From Prochlorococcus sp. AG-347-K17 (GTDB taxonomy: Bacteria; Cyanobacteriota; Cyanobacteriia; PCC-6307; Cyanobiaceae), in assembly GCA_003281385.1 (NCBI GenBank), contig QCCE01000005.1, forward strand, positions 62,001 to 126,000: a DNA stretch of 64,000 bases, written 5' to 3'. Of the stretch, positions 40,196 through 49,109 are shown piece after piece (the stretch's first letter is position 1; each line of letters starts with the position of its first letter). The notes under the pieces are model-generated. The model was given only the letters and a program-made list of their open reading frames with translations, did no database searches and was not told where the DNA came from. Both the position numbers and the translations under genes were made by a program.

Positions 40196-41122
40196 ATGCG
40201 TCTTTTACTACTCGGCTGTACTGGATTTGTTGGGCAAGAATTAGTTCCAACACTACTTAATGAAAATCACGAAATATACATCGTAAGTAGAAAACCTATT
40301 AGTAAATTAAAGGTTGATTTAGATTTTAATAAGTTTAAGTTTTTTCAAATAGATTTATCAAAAGAAAAAAACTGGAATAACGAAAATCTTCTAAATATTT
40401 TAAGAGAGACCGATGGAATTATTAACTTGATGGGAGAACCCATAGCAGAAAAAAAATGGACTTCTGAACAAAAACAGGAGATTAAAAATAGTCGTATTAA
40501 CACCACAAAATTTATGATGAAGATCCTTAAAAATTTAAAAATAAACCCAAAAGTCATTATAAATGGATCAGCAATAGGTTATTACGGTACAAGTTTATCT
40601 GGTGAATTCACTGAAAATAGTATTGGAGGAAAGGACTTTTTAGCTAATCTTTGCAAAAAATGGGAAGCGGTCGCTGCTGAAAAACCATTTTTCTCAAGGT
40701 TAGTTATTTTTAGAATTGGTATAGTTCTAGAGGCAGATGGAGGAGCATTAGGAAAAATGCTCCCTATATTTAAAGTTGGATTAGGTGGACCTATTGGAGA
40801 TGGTAAGCAATGGATGAGTTGGATACATAGAACTGATTTATGTGCATTAATTACTCAAGCATTAGTTGATAAAAAGTATTCGGGAGTATTTAATGCTGTT
40901 GCACCAAATCCAGTATTAATGAGAGAGTTTTCTCAAACTTTAGGCAAATGTCTTAATAGACCTAATTTACTTCCAGTGCCTGGAGCGGTTTTAAAAATAT
41001 TATTAGGAGATGGGGCAAAAGTTGTATTGGAGGGACAAAAAGTAATAAGCAGTAAACTCAAAAATTATACTTTCAAATATCCTCTTCTTGAGAAAGCAAT
41101 TTACGCCTCCACCAAGAATTAA
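40196..41122 (+). CDS. TIGR01777-type epimerase / SDR-family protein
   Basis: The 308 residues show an extended SDR: MRLLLLGCTGFVGQELV (NAD(P) loop), INLMGEPIAEKKWT, INGSAIGYYGTS (YxxxK region altered) and the C-terminal DUF1731 segment MREFSQTLGKCLNRP. TIGR01777 family members include the plant/cyanobacterial SulA-like protein, which affects cell division. Its real role is unknown. The last 50 bp overlap the convergent membrane protein gene. Confidence 0.87.
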   Translation: MRLLLLGCTGFVGQELVPTLLNENHEIYIVSRKPISKLKVDLDFNKFKFFQIDLSKEKNWNNENLLNILRETDGIINLMGEPIAEKKWTSEQKQEIKNSRINTTKFMMKILKNLKINPKVIINGSAIGYYGTSLSGEFTENSIGGKDFLANLCKKWEAVAAEKPFFSRLVIFRIGIVLEADGGALGKMLPIFKVGLGGPIGDGKQWMSWIHRTDLCALITQALVDKKYSGVFNAVAPNPVLMREFSQTLGKCLNRPNLLPVPGAVLKILLGDGAKVVLEGQKVISSKLKNYTFKYPLLEKAIYASTKN

Positions 41123-41342
41123 TACCGTTTACTAGAGCACCAACAATAAGAATTGTTATCAATGGAACTACAAGAGGATTCCAAACTACCTGAATAAAAT
41201 TAATAAAAATAAATATGCCATTAAATTGCATGATGATTGCAAAAATAAAAAATATTGCAAAAAAAATGACTGTAAATAAATTTATTAATAACAAATTATC
41301 GATAATTTGTTTTAACTTATTTTGATTATTCTCCTTAGTCAT
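41073..41342 (-). CDS. Small two-helix membrane protein, unknown
   Basis: The 89 residues have a charged N-terminus, two hydrophobic helices (about 20-46 and 48-70, with INFIQVVWNPLVVPL between and within) and an acidic end LSQEEDI. A protein with hydrophobic helices and a polar tail is unlikely by chance. Its 3' end overlaps 50 bp of the convergent epimerase gene, and its start overlaps the LpxB-like gene by 8 bp, so it is read after it. Function unknown. Confidence 0.65.
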   Translation of the reverse strand: MTKENNQNKLKQIIDNLLLINLFTVIFFAIFFIFAIIMQFNGIFIFINFIQVVWNPLVVPLITILIVGALVNGINSWWRRKLLSQEEDI

Positions 41343-42537
41343 TTTTTATAACAATATTCATATCATCAACCATTTTAAGACAAGCTTTGGTTTCACCCAG
41401 TCTTTTTTTAGCATTTTCATTACATGAGATCATAAACTTCTTATTCAGCTTTATAAGGTATATTATTTTTATGATCAATTTCATTGTCTGATTGATTTGA
41501 TCATTCTTATCTTTATAATTAGTGGCACAAAAAACATATTTTCCAAGCAAACGTCTTTGCGCTTCTGCAAAAGTTTTTGTAAATTGTGGACCTTTACCTT
41601 CGATCTGAATAACCGGTTTTCCTAATCCAATCGCTTGCTCTGCTGCTGTTCCTGCCATGCTTATACAGCATCTACTTTTCGATAATATTTTGTCAAAATT
41701 ATTCCAATATATATTTACTTCTAAAAATTTATATTGGAATTTCAAGAGATTATTATCTTTTATATTTTCTATTTTTAACCATCCTCTTTTTTGAAATATC
41801 TCCTTTATTTTTAATGAAGATAGAGCATTAACTATTGCAAAATTAAACTGAATTTTTTGAAAATATCTTAAATCTGATAATGCCTCTAATACCTCTAAAA
41901 TAAAAACAAAATTATCTAAAATCTCAGGGAATCTACTTCCTGGAAATAGTCCAATACTAAATTCAGCTTTATTTAATTCTTTGTTTCTAGGGAAAAACTT
42001 ATCCATAAATGGGTTGCCTAAAAAAGACACTTTCTTTTTTAATTGCAATGTTAAATCATTAGCTGTAAGGGAATCTCTCGTATATATTTTTTTTGCTTTT
42101 TGTGAGAGCAAGAAAAATTTAGATGGCCATGGTAATTTCAACTTCCCTTCATAATGGCTGGAATAAGCAACTAAATATGAAAAAAAATCTTTTTTACAAA
42201 CCCATGCAAAAAAAACTGGCACAATATCTCCAACTACAAAAAAATAATCATATTTTTTTCTTATTTTAAACGTTAAATATAATTTTTTTAATACATAAAG
42301 TATTTCTCCTCCCAATATCTCAGTAAGTCTTCCCTTAAAAGAATTATAGCCAATTCCTCCAGTTCTAAATTCTTTAGTTTTACCAATAATTTTAATTTGT
42401 TCTTTTTCGTAATGATTTCCCATACCAACAATTGGCAAAGCATGAACAGAATAACCACTTTTTACGAATTGTTTAGCAATTAGACTGCCAGATAGATCTT
42501 CTCCATGCCCATTACTTAATATTAAAATCTTAAACAA
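41335..42537 (-). CDS. Lipid-A-disaccharide synthase-related protein (glycosyltransferase-like)
   Basis: The 400 residues begin ILILSNGHGEDLSGSLIAKQF, typical of the LpxB-related TIGR03492 group found in cyanobacteria and plants. The second half has GLFPGSRFPEI and CISMAGTAAEQAIGLGKPVIQIEGKGPQFTKTFAEAQRRLLG, resembling the GT-B nucleotide-sugar site. It is not the classical LpxB. Its function is unknown. It is followed by the small membrane gene with 8-bp overlap, and preceded by the TPR gene. Confidence 0.82.
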   Translation of the reverse strand: MFKILILSNGHGEDLSGSLIAKQFVKSGYSVHALPIVGMGNHYEKEQIKIIGKTKEFRTGGIGYNSFKGRLTEILGGEILYVLKKLYLTFKIRKKYDYFFVVGDIVPVFFAWVCKKDFFSYLVAYSSHYEGKLKLPWPSKFFLLSQKAKKIYTRDSLTANDLTLQLKKKVSFLGNPFMDKFFPRNKELNKAEFSIGLFPGSRFPEILDNFVFILEVLEALSDLRYFQKIQFNFAIVNALSSLKIKEIFQKRGWLKIENIKDNNLLKFQYKFLEVNIYWNNFDKILSKSRCCISMAGTAAEQAIGLGKPVIQIEGKGPQFTKTFAEAQRRLLGKYVFCATNYKDKNDQINQTMKLIIKIIYLIKLNKKFMISCNENAKKRLGETKACLKMVDDMNIVIKND

Positions 42538-42538
42538 T

Positions 42539-42967
42539 TTAAAATTCCAACCATTTTTTTACTTTGGTTAACTCAGGCCAATCTGGATATCTACTTAATC
42601 CGTCTTCAACAGCTTCTTTCAACTCACTTTTAACATCTGGCATCATCATAGACATTTTTTTTATTAACTCAATATGATCCCTAACACCTTTATTATTTGT
42701 AGCCAAAAGAGCTAGAGACAAATTCATTCTTGCTTGTGGATCTTGCTGATTTAATCGAACAGCTTGTCTGGCAGCTGACAAAGCTTCTTCATTATTTTTC
42801 AAAAGTAATTGAAGCCATGATAAACAAGTCCAAGCAGCAAAATGATTTGGAATTTGCTGTATAATTTTTTGAAAATCTTGAACGATTAGAATTAAATCTT
42901 GCCCTGCTTTATAACTTGATAAAGCTGCATTAAAATCCTCTTCGATGGGATTAATTTCGTTATTCAT
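42539..42967 (-). CDS. TPR-repeat protein
   Basis: The 142 residues carry two to three TPR-like units (HFAAWTCLSWLQLLLKNNEEALSAARQAVRLNQ and QARMNLSLALLATNNKG). It has no signal peptide or membrane helix. A TPR adaptor role is assumed; the partner is unknown. It is between the IscA-type gene and the LpxB-like gene, with gaps of 1-6 bp, so they form one operon. Confidence 0.8.
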   Translation of the reverse strand: MNNEINPIEEDFNAALSSYKAGQDLILIVQDFQKIIQQIPNHFAAWTCLSWLQLLLKNNEEALSAARQAVRLNQQDPQARMNLSLALLATNNKGVRDHIELIKKMSMMMPDVKSELKEAVEDGLSRYPDWPELTKVKKWLEF

Positions 42968-42973
42968 TACTTA

Positions 42974-43366
42974 TTAAACTGCAAAGGAGCTTCCACAACC
43001 ACAAGTTTGAGAGGCATTGGGATTTACAAAATTAAAGCCACCTCCAATTAATTCCTTACTAAAATCTAACTGCATTCCATAAATATATAAAAGACTTTTT
43101 GGATCACAAACAACTTTAAAGCTTTGATCAGCTTTTAATGAATAATCATAGACTTTATCATCTGGATTTATTTCATCAGTTCCTATAAAATCCATTGTAT
43201 AACTCATCCCACTACAACCGCCTGACCTTACTCCTACCCTTAGTGCTTTTTTATCACTTTGACCCTTTAATAAATTTGAAATTTGTTCTATAGCATCATT
43301 CGTAATTAAGATACCTTTCCCATCATCAGAATTTTTAATTTCCTGTTTAACTTTTAAATTTTCCAT
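42974..43366 (-). CDS. IscA/SufA-type iron-sulfur carrier
   Basis: The protein from ATG at 43366 has 130 residues and matches the A-type carrier fold. The three conserved cysteines are in GGCSGMSY and TCGCGSSF. It inserts or transfers Fe-S clusters, important for PSI and NDH-1. The open frame extends 20 codons upstream (to 43426) but that N-terminus is not typical of the family. It is divergent from crtQ with 99 bp between. Confidence 0.92.
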   Translation of the reverse strand: MENLKVKQEIKNSDDGKGILITNDAIEQISNLLKGQSDKKALRVGVRSGGCSGMSYTMDFIGTDEINPDDKVYDYSLKADQSFKVVCDPKSLLYIYGMQLDFSKELIGGGFNFVNPNASQTCGCGSSFAV

Positions 43367-43465
43367 AAACAAGGGATTTCTACTATCTATAATATAAAAA
43401 CTTAATCGATTGGATGCATAGAACAAACGTTATCCAAACTTGATTTGTTATAATTTTAAGAAAAA

Positions 43466-44920
43466 GTGAAAATTGCAATAGTTGGTTCTGGATTAGCTGG
43501 TCTCACAGCAGCAGTCAATTTAGTTGATGAAGGTCACGAAGTAGAAATTTTCGAGAGCAGGTCATTTTGGGGAGGTAAAGTAGGAAGTTGGGAAGATAAG
43601 GATGGCAACCACATAGAAATGGGTTTACATGTATTTTTTTACAATTATGCAAATCTTTTTAAATTAATGAAAAAAGTGGGGGCTCTGGAAAATTTACTCC
43701 CGAAAGATCATACTCATCTATTTATTAATAATGGTGGTAATTTAAAATCTTTAGACTTCAGATTCCCTTTAGGTGCTCCATTTAACGGACTTAAAGCTTT
43801 TTTTACCACCGAACAACTTACTTGGGTAGATAAGTTTAGAAATGCCTTAGCTTTAGGGACAAGCCCTATAGTTAGAGGATTGATAGACTATGAAGGCGCA
43901 ATGAAAATTATTAGAGATCTAGATAAAATTAGTTTTAAAGAATGGTTTTTAAACCATGGTGGAAGTGAAAAAAGCTTGGAAAGAATGTGGGATCCTATCG
44001 CATACGCTTTAGGTTTTATTAATTGCAAAGATATTTCAGCAAGATGCATGCTAACAATATTTATGATGTTTGCTTCAAAAACAGAAGCCTCAAAACTTAA
44101 TCTTTTAAAAGGTTCTCCGCATAAGTGGTTAACTCAACCTATTGTCGACTACATCACAAACAAAGGAGCAAAAATACATCTTAATCATAAGGTAGAAGAA
44201 ATCATTTATGAAAAGGAATCTTCCTCTTATTCAGTAAATAAATTAAAAATATCTTCTCCTGAAGGAATTAAGGCAGTGTTTGCAGATAAATTTCTAGCTG
44301 CCTGTGATGTTCCTGGAATAAAAAAAATAATTCCAAAAGAATGGTATCAATTTAAAGAATTTGAAGGTTTAAAAAAACTTAGAGCTGTAGCTGTTGCCAC
44401 CATCCAATTAAGATATGACGGTTGGGTAACTGAATTAGATAAAGATAATACTGGAAACGAACCAATTGGACTAGATAACCTTCTTTATTCTGCTGATGCC
44501 TCCTTCAGTTGTTTTGCTGATTTAGCTCTAGCAAGTCCAGCAGACTATAGAAAAAAAGATATGGGATCGCTTCTCCAATGTGTTTTAACTCCAGGCGATA
44601 GATGGATGGGAAGATCAACAGAAAGAATTACAAAAGAAATAGACAAAGAGGTTCGCCGTCTATTTCCATCATCAAAAAAACTAAAATTACTTTGGAGTAA
44701 TGTAGTACAAATTCCACAATCACTTTATAGAGAAGCTCCCGGTATGGAACCTTTCAGACCTAATCAAAAAACATCTATATCTAATTTCTTCATGGCTGGT
44801 AGTTATACAAAACAAGATTACATAGACTCTATGGAGGGAGCTACAATGAGTGGCCATTTGGCTGCTGCTGCAATTTTAGAGAAGAAAGCAGAATTAGCAA
44901 AGAATCTTGCAGTAAGTTAA
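43466..44920 (+). CDS. crtQ: 9,9'-di-cis-zeta-carotene desaturase
   Basis: CrtQ desaturates zeta-carotene to lycopene via neurosporene. The 484 residues start with [23 protein letters not shown] (FAD loop), then [29 protein letters not shown]. The C-terminal [22 protein letters not shown] closes the FAD site. GTG start at 43466. It is a paralogue of crtP in this window with the same layout. A SRPBCC gene follows after 3 bp. Confidence 0.96.
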   Translation: MKIAIVGSGLAGLTAAVNLVDEGHEVEIFESRSFWGGKVGSWEDKDGNHIEMGLHVFFYNYANLFKLMKKVGALENLLPKDHTHLFINNGGNLKSLDFRFPLGAPFNGLKAFFTTEQLTWVDKFRNALALGTSPIVRGLIDYEGAMKIIRDLDKISFKEWFLNHGGSEKSLERMWDPIAYALGFINCKDISARCMLTIFMMFASKTEASKLNLLKGSPHKWLTQPIVDYITNKGAKIHLNHKVEEIIYEKESSSYSVNKLKISSPEGIKAVFADKFLAACDVPGIKKIIPKEWYQFKEFEGLKKLRAVAVATIQLRYDGWVTELDKDNTGNEPIGLDNLLYSADASFSCFADLALASPADYRKKDMGSLLQCVLTPGDRWMGRSTERITKEIDKEVRRLFPSSKKLKLLWSNVVQIPQSLYREAPGMEPFRPNQKTSISNFFMAGSYTKQDYIDSMEGATMSGHLAAAAILEKKAELAKNLAVS

Positions 44921-44923
44921 TTG

Positions 44924-45394
44924 ATGGGTACTTGGCTAAAACATGACGTAATAACAGTTGTTAATGCGCCACTTGAAATTGTTTGGGATACATGGAGCGA
45001 TCTAGACTCAATGTCACTTTGGATGAGCTGGATTGAATCTGTAAAAACAGTCGATAAAAAGACTAGTACATTACCAGATTTAACAGAATGGACTTTGGCT
45101 GCAAATGGCTTTAGGTTTAAATGGAAAGCTCAAATTACAGAAAGAGTCGAACAAAGCAAACTTAAATGGAAATCTATAGGAGGTTTACCAACTGAGGGAT
45201 CAGTAGTTTTCGAAAGTAAAACTGATCAAATTACAACGGTAAATTTAGCAATAACTTACGAGCTACCTAAAATGATTGCGCGTTTTATGGAAGAAAATAT
45301 CTTAGGAAAAATGGTTACAAATGAATTACAGGCCAATATTGATAGGTTCAAAGATTTAGTTGAAAAGAACTATTCAAAAAATTTTTCTAACTAA
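44924..45394 (+). CDS. SRPBCC (START/polyketide-cyclase-like) family protein
   Basis: The 157-residue protein has the SRPBCC start (HDVITVVNAPLEIVWDTWSDLDSMSLWMSWI) and a long C-terminal helix (MVTNELQANIDRFKDLVEKN). Such proteins bind lipids or aromatic ligands. It lies directly after crtQ, so it might bind a carotenoid, but that is only inferred from position. A TTG start three bases upstream is possible. Its end overlaps hemD by 8 bp. Confidence 0.85.
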   Translation: MGTWLKHDVITVVNAPLEIVWDTWSDLDSMSLWMSWIESVKTVDKKTSTLPDLTEWTLAANGFRFKWKAQITERVEQSKLKWKSIGGLPTEGSVVFESKTDQITTVNLAITYELPKMIARFMEENILGKMVTNELQANIDRFKDLVEKNYSKNFSN

Positions 45395-46184
45395 AAATAT
45401 TAATTGCCAGATCTAGCAGTCCTTCAAAAGTATATTTTTGTGCCTGACTATCAACTCTTCCAAAAATCTTGTTACATATTTTTGTTGTTTGAGGTCCAAT
45501 AGTTAACAACTTAATCTGATCAAAATATTCTAACCATGCTTTACCAAGTTTTTTTTCTAGTAAAAAAGCAGTATTTACTACGGTTTTACCGCTTGAGAAA
45601 ATAATTGCATCTACTTTTCGATTAGAAATAATATCAATTGTTTCTTCCGGAATTGAGTCAGGACACCTAGTTTCATATGCAGCAACCTCAAATACACGGG
45701 AACCAGACTTTCTAAATTGATCTGCAATTAAATCCCTACCACCTGTTTGAACTCTTGGTACAAAGACTCGAAGTCCATAACCAGATACTGGAAAATTATC
45801 AATTAAACTTTCAGCAACGAATTCTGGAGGTGTGAAATCAGCCTTAATCCCAAAATCATCAAGAGTTTTTGAGGTTTTTTCTCCGACAACGGCGATTTTT
45901 GTTTTTTTAGAACATTCTTTTAATGAACTATTAAAGTATCTAAGTCTTTTATCTACAAATTTGATCCCATTACTACTGGAAAAAATAATCCAATGAAAAT
46001 CATTTATTTGATTTAATGCTTCGTCAAGAGGATTCAAATCATCAGGATCACCAATACTTATTGCAGGCAAATCAAATATATTAGCGCCCTTGCTCGTGAA
46101 TATCTTTTTTATATCCAATATCCCTTCTTTTGATCGAGTAATAATTATATTTCTTTGATCAAGAGGTAGATCAACTATTGGCAT
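45387..46184 (-). CDS. hemD: Uroporphyrinogen-III synthase
   Basis: HemD closes the tetrapyrrole ring for chlorophyll and haem. About 265 residues. Recognisable features are NIIITRSKEG, AVGEKTSKTL, VFEVAAYETRCPD and DAIIFSSGKTVVNTAF. The ATG at 46184 is preceded by GAGGAAAAGG, which supports this start over the ATG 15 bp upstream. It overlaps rbfA by 14 bp at its start and SRPBCC by 8 bp at its end. HemD is poorly conserved in general. Confidence 0.9.
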   Translation of the reverse strand: MPIVDLPLDQRNIIITRSKEGILDIKKIFTSKGANIFDLPAISIGDPDDLNPLDEALNQINDFHWIIFSSSNGIKFVDKRLRYFNSSLKECSKKTKIAVVGEKTSKTLDDFGIKADFTPPEFVAESLIDNFPVSGYGLRVFVPRVQTGGRDLIADQFRKSGSRVFEVAAYETRCPDSIPEETIDIISNRKVDAIIFSSGKTVVNTAFLLEKKLGKAWLEYFDQIKLLTIGPQTTKICNKIFGRVDSQAQKYTFEGLLDLAINIFS

Positions 46185-46563
46185 CCTTTTCCTCAACATT
46201 ATTATTTTGATTTTTATTTTTTAATTCATCGAGTAGTTTCAAGACTGATAATCCTTTATCAAGAACAACATCGTCTTTAAAAATTATCTCTGGAACTCTT
46301 CTCATTTCTATTCTTTTTCCTAAACTATGCCTTATAGAGCTTTTAGCAGTATTCAAGTTTGCTATAATTTCTCCCCTCACTTTCTCTTGAGCAGTTGAAG
46401 TTATGTAAATTTTACAGTGTTGCAAATCACCTGATAAATCAATCTTAGAAATATTTACGAAATGATCTCTAAAAAGATCATTTTCCAAATCATTCTGCAA
46501 AATAAGGGTTATTTCTTTCTTCAAAAGAGAAGAAACTTTTGCAAGACGGTAATTATTTGGCAT
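46171..46563 (-). CDS. rbfA: Ribosome-binding factor A
   Basis: RbfA assists 30S maturation. The 130 residues show the KH-like fold with LAKVSSLLKKEITLILQNDL at the start, VNISKIDLSGDLQHCKIYIT in the middle and RRVPEIIFKDDVVLDKGLSVLKLLDEL. It is preceded by the DUF751 gene (its ATG shares one base with that stop) and followed by hemD. Sequence is convincing. Confidence 0.94.
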   Translation of the reverse strand: MPNNYRLAKVSSLLKKEITLILQNDLENDLFRDHFVNISKIDLSGDLQHCKIYITSTAQEKVRGEIIANLNTAKSSIRHSLGKRIEMRRVPEIIFKDDVVLDKGLSVLKLLDELKNKNQNNNVEEKDANS

Positions 46564-46772
46564 TATGGTTGTAAATTTGTTGGATTAGTCATAGCTTGCA
46601 AGACAAAATAAACAGTTATGAAAGCACTTAATATAGAAGATATCAAACCTACTATTGTGAGTGGATTTGATCTATTCTTGAATAAAGGTTCAAGCAAAGC
46701 AACAAGTCCCCCAACAATGATGGATATCAAATACTTTGGATATCTAGCAACATTAGAGAAAAATTCGCCCAT
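46563..46772 (-). CDS. DUF751 (Ycf33-like) small membrane protein
   Basis: The 69 residues from ATG at 46772 begin MGEFFSNVARYPKYLISIIVGG and carry two hydrophobic helices (about 13-30 and 41-61). This matches the cyanobacterial/plastid DUF751 (Ycf33-type) family of unknown function. A GTG three codons upstream could also start it. The gene precedes rbfA. Confidence 0.8.
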   Translation of the reverse strand: MGEFFSNVARYPKYLISIIVGGLVALLEPLFKNRSNPLTIVGLISSILSAFITVYFVLQAMTNPTNLQP

Positions 46773-46826
46773 CAGCTCCACAAATAGATTACTTTTTTAG
46801 CTAAGTTTTAACAAACATTAAACAGC

Positions 46827-47552
46827 ATGATTACATTATATCAATTTAGGCATAGTGCTTTTTGTTTAAAAACAAGAATGGCTCTTCATGCAAAAAAACT
46901 ACAATATCGAGTTGAAGAAGTAACACCTGGAATAGGACAATTTGAAATCTTTAAATTATCAGGTCAAAAACAAGTACCTGTAATAGTCGATAGTAATGAT
47001 CAAGTTATTAATGACTCTTCAACTATTTGCGAATATATAGATAAAAAAAATGATAACAATCCACTCTTTCCTGAGGACCCAATATTATTTGCGCAATGCA
47101 AGCTAATTGAAGACTGGGCAGATACTACAATGGCTACAACTTGTAGAAAAGCTTTAATAAAATCTGCAATAGAAAATCCACAGCTAAGAACAGCATTACT
47201 TCCAGATGAAATCCCTTCTTCAGTTAAAAGTATTGTTGATAAATTACCTTTTGAGAATCTTAGTAAAATTTCAAATGCAGTTTTGTCTTCAAAAGATAAT
47301 TTAGAACTCCAAAAATTGCTGGAAGCTTTATCAAAATCCTTGATCAACAAAAAATATTTAGTTGGAGATAGTATATCAATCGCAGATATTTCAATTGCTT
47401 CTCAATTATCCCTTCTTAAATTTCCAAAGTCTGCAGGGCCAATTCTTTCAGGAGAGGGGAGCCAAGAATACATAAATAATCCTTATTTAGAAAATCTCTT
47501 CATGTGGAGAAACAACTTGGAAGAATATCTTTTTAGTGCTAATTCTCAATAA
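46827..47552 (+). CDS. Glutathione S-transferase family protein
   Basis: The 241 residues consist of a thioredoxin-like N-terminal domain (MITLYQFRHSAFCLKTRMALHAKKLQYRVEEV, with KQVPVIVDSNDQVINDSSTICEYID) and an all-helical C-terminal domain. The CxxC-like position has SAFCLK, with Ser and Cys. GSTs of this type act in detoxification or oxidative stress. The specific substrate is unknown. It converges on the DUF6816-like gene with 14-bp overlap. Confidence 0.88.
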   Translation: MITLYQFRHSAFCLKTRMALHAKKLQYRVEEVTPGIGQFEIFKLSGQKQVPVIVDSNDQVINDSSTICEYIDKKNDNNPLFPEDPILFAQCKLIEDWADTTMATTCRKALIKSAIENPQLRTALLPDEIPSSVKSIVDKLPFENLSKISNAVLSSKDNLELQKLLEALSKSLINKKYLVGDSISIADISIASQLSLLKFPKSAGPILSGEGSQEYINNPYLENLFMWRNNLEEYLFSANSQ

Positions 47553-48246
47553 ATTCAAACTTCAATTTATATTTACTTGTTTTTATAGCATGAATAGATA
47601 GATCACCAACTTTTGAACCATAAGCAGCAACATATTGCACTCCACAAATTGATGGTTTGATTAAATTATCAACTTCCAATATTTTTTCGGAACATTTTTG
47701 AAATTTACTAATGGTCTCTACCTGATTAATCCTTGAAGCACCTGGCTTATGTGCAGTTTGTATAACTAGCTCATCTGCGAAAAAAATATCATCATCTTGG
47801 ATCTGATTTCTCCCTGTAATTCTTGAATCGATATAAAAATCATCTTTTAAATAAGTAATTTGGTTATTAATAGATTGAGGATCATTTACAACCTTGATTA
47901 AGGTATCACCAAATATTGCTTTTCCAATAGATTCAGAATTTTTTGCACGATTGCCAACAACTAAATCTGAATCATTCTTAAAGAAATTTACTTTATAAAT
48001 AACTGGCTCTTCTGAGTCATTAAGTATATCTTGAGAAGTAACAAGCCAATTCCCCTCAAACCATTTAGGATAAATTAAATCCTCCGAAGTATCCGAAAAT
48101 TTAAAATTTGGTAAATATAATTCTGGCCATTGATTTACACGATTTTCCAAAAACTCTCGTACATTAGTATCTACAAAAGCAAAAGAACTTTCCAAAAAAA
48201 TTCCTTGAAAAATCAAGCAAAGAATTAATCCAAGAAGAATCTTCAT
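47539..48246 (-). CDS. Secreted/lumenal protein, DUF6816-like
   Basis: The 235 residues start with a signal peptide (MKILLGLILCLIFQGIFLESSFA, cleavage about residue 23). The rest is soluble with FLENRVNQWPELYLPNF and the segment YPKWFEGNWLVTS. This matches a cyanobacterial and plastid lumenal family labelled DUF6816, by my recollection; it is unstudied. Its ATG is 1 bp away from the ATG of the divergent gene. Confidence 0.72.
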   Translation of the reverse strand: MKILLGLILCLIFQGIFLESSFAFVDTNVREFLENRVNQWPELYLPNFKFSDTSEDLIYPKWFEGNWLVTSQDILNDSEEPVIYKVNFFKNDSDLVVGNRAKNSESIGKAIFGDTLIKVVNDPQSINNQITYLKDDFYIDSRITGRNQIQDDDIFFADELVIQTAHKPGASRINQVETISKFQKCSEKILEVDNLIKPSICGVQYVAAYGSKVGDLSIHAIKTSKYKLKFEFIEN

Positions 48247-48247
48247 T

Positions 48248-48505
48248 ATGTCAAATCCACTAATAAGAGCATCAGATCATTATGTATTATTAGAGCCAGA
48301 TTCAAAAGAAAAAATTGTATCAAAGCAAGAAGCAATTTTATGGTTGAAGAATTGGCTCAGTAAGACAGAAACACAAACAATATATCAAAATATAGAAGAT
48401 CCTGATCAGGAATTTTTTGAAGAATTATTAGAAAGCACTTATGAATTAGAAATAAAATTAGGATACGTTATCAAATGGTTTGCAGTAAGAATTAAACCAG
48501 ATTAA
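48248..48505 (+). CDS. CRR7-like (chlororespiratory reduction 7) protein
   Basis: The 85 residues have the pattern of CRR7: YVLLEPDSKEK near the start, LKNWLSK in the middle and the end LESTYELEIKLGYVIKWFAVRIKPD, which matches the typical L-x-x-T-x-E-L ... WYAVRLEK ending. CRR7 is needed for assembly of plastid NDH. Similarity is by pattern only. Its start codon is separated from the divergent one by a single base, and its end overlaps aroK by 4 bp. Confidence 0.6.
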   Translation: MSNPLIRASDHYVLLEPDSKEKIVSKQEAILWLKNWLSKTETQTIYQNIEDPDQEFFEELLESTYELEIKLGYVIKWFAVRIKPD

Positions 48506-49059
48506 CTAATTATTTCTTTATGAATTGCATTAATTATTTTCATGGCCACTTCTTCAATATTTTCCCTTTTTACTTGAATTCTTAAATCTGCTTGAGAATA
48601 CAAATTTTCTCTAGATTGAAAAATGCTCATATATAAATCATTTAGATTCTTTCCCTGAAGAAGTGGTCTATTTTCAATTTCATTTTTCAATCTTTCAATT
48701 GCTATATCTTTGTCGAGATCTATCCAAGCAATTATTCCCTGCCTTAAGATTCCCCAGTTTTCCGATTTGGTAACTATTCCTCCCCCAGTAGAGATTACTA
48801 ATGAAGGAATTTTGATAGTTTCTTTAAGGCAGCTTGCTTCTAATTCACGGAAATTATTTTCTCCTTCATCATTAAAAATTTGATTGATAGATTTTTTTGC
48901 CAACTTCTCTATTAACGAATCTAAATCAATATATTTATACTTCAATAATTCAGCCAGCTTCAAACCGGTTCGTGACTTACCAGAACCCATCATTCCTATT
49001 AAAAATATGCTTCTGCCTTTTAAAGTATGAACTGTTTTTTTGATAATGGATTGTTCCAT
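48502..49059 (-). CDS. aroK: Shikimate kinase
   Basis: AroK phosphorylates shikimate in aromatic amino acid synthesis. The 185 residues show the P-loop GMMGSGKSRTG (about 22-32), DLDSLIE (shikimate site), FRELEA, and STGGGIV. The RPLL segment is in NRPLLQG. Length fits. It is divergent from the pterin synthase gene with 50 bp between. Confidence 0.95.
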   Translation of the reverse strand: MEQSIIKKTVHTLKGRSIFLIGMMGSGKSRTGLKLAELLKYKYIDLDSLIEKLAKKSINQIFNDEGENNFRELEASCLKETIKIPSLVISTGGGIVTKSENWGILRQGIIAWIDLDKDIAIERLKNEIENRPLLQGKNLNDLYMSIFQSRENLYSQADLRIQVKRENIEEVAMKIINAIHKEIIS

Positions 49060-49109
49060 AAAGACAAAAGCGTATTTAAAACCTTAAGATAGTATTATCG
49101 CAGAAAGGT

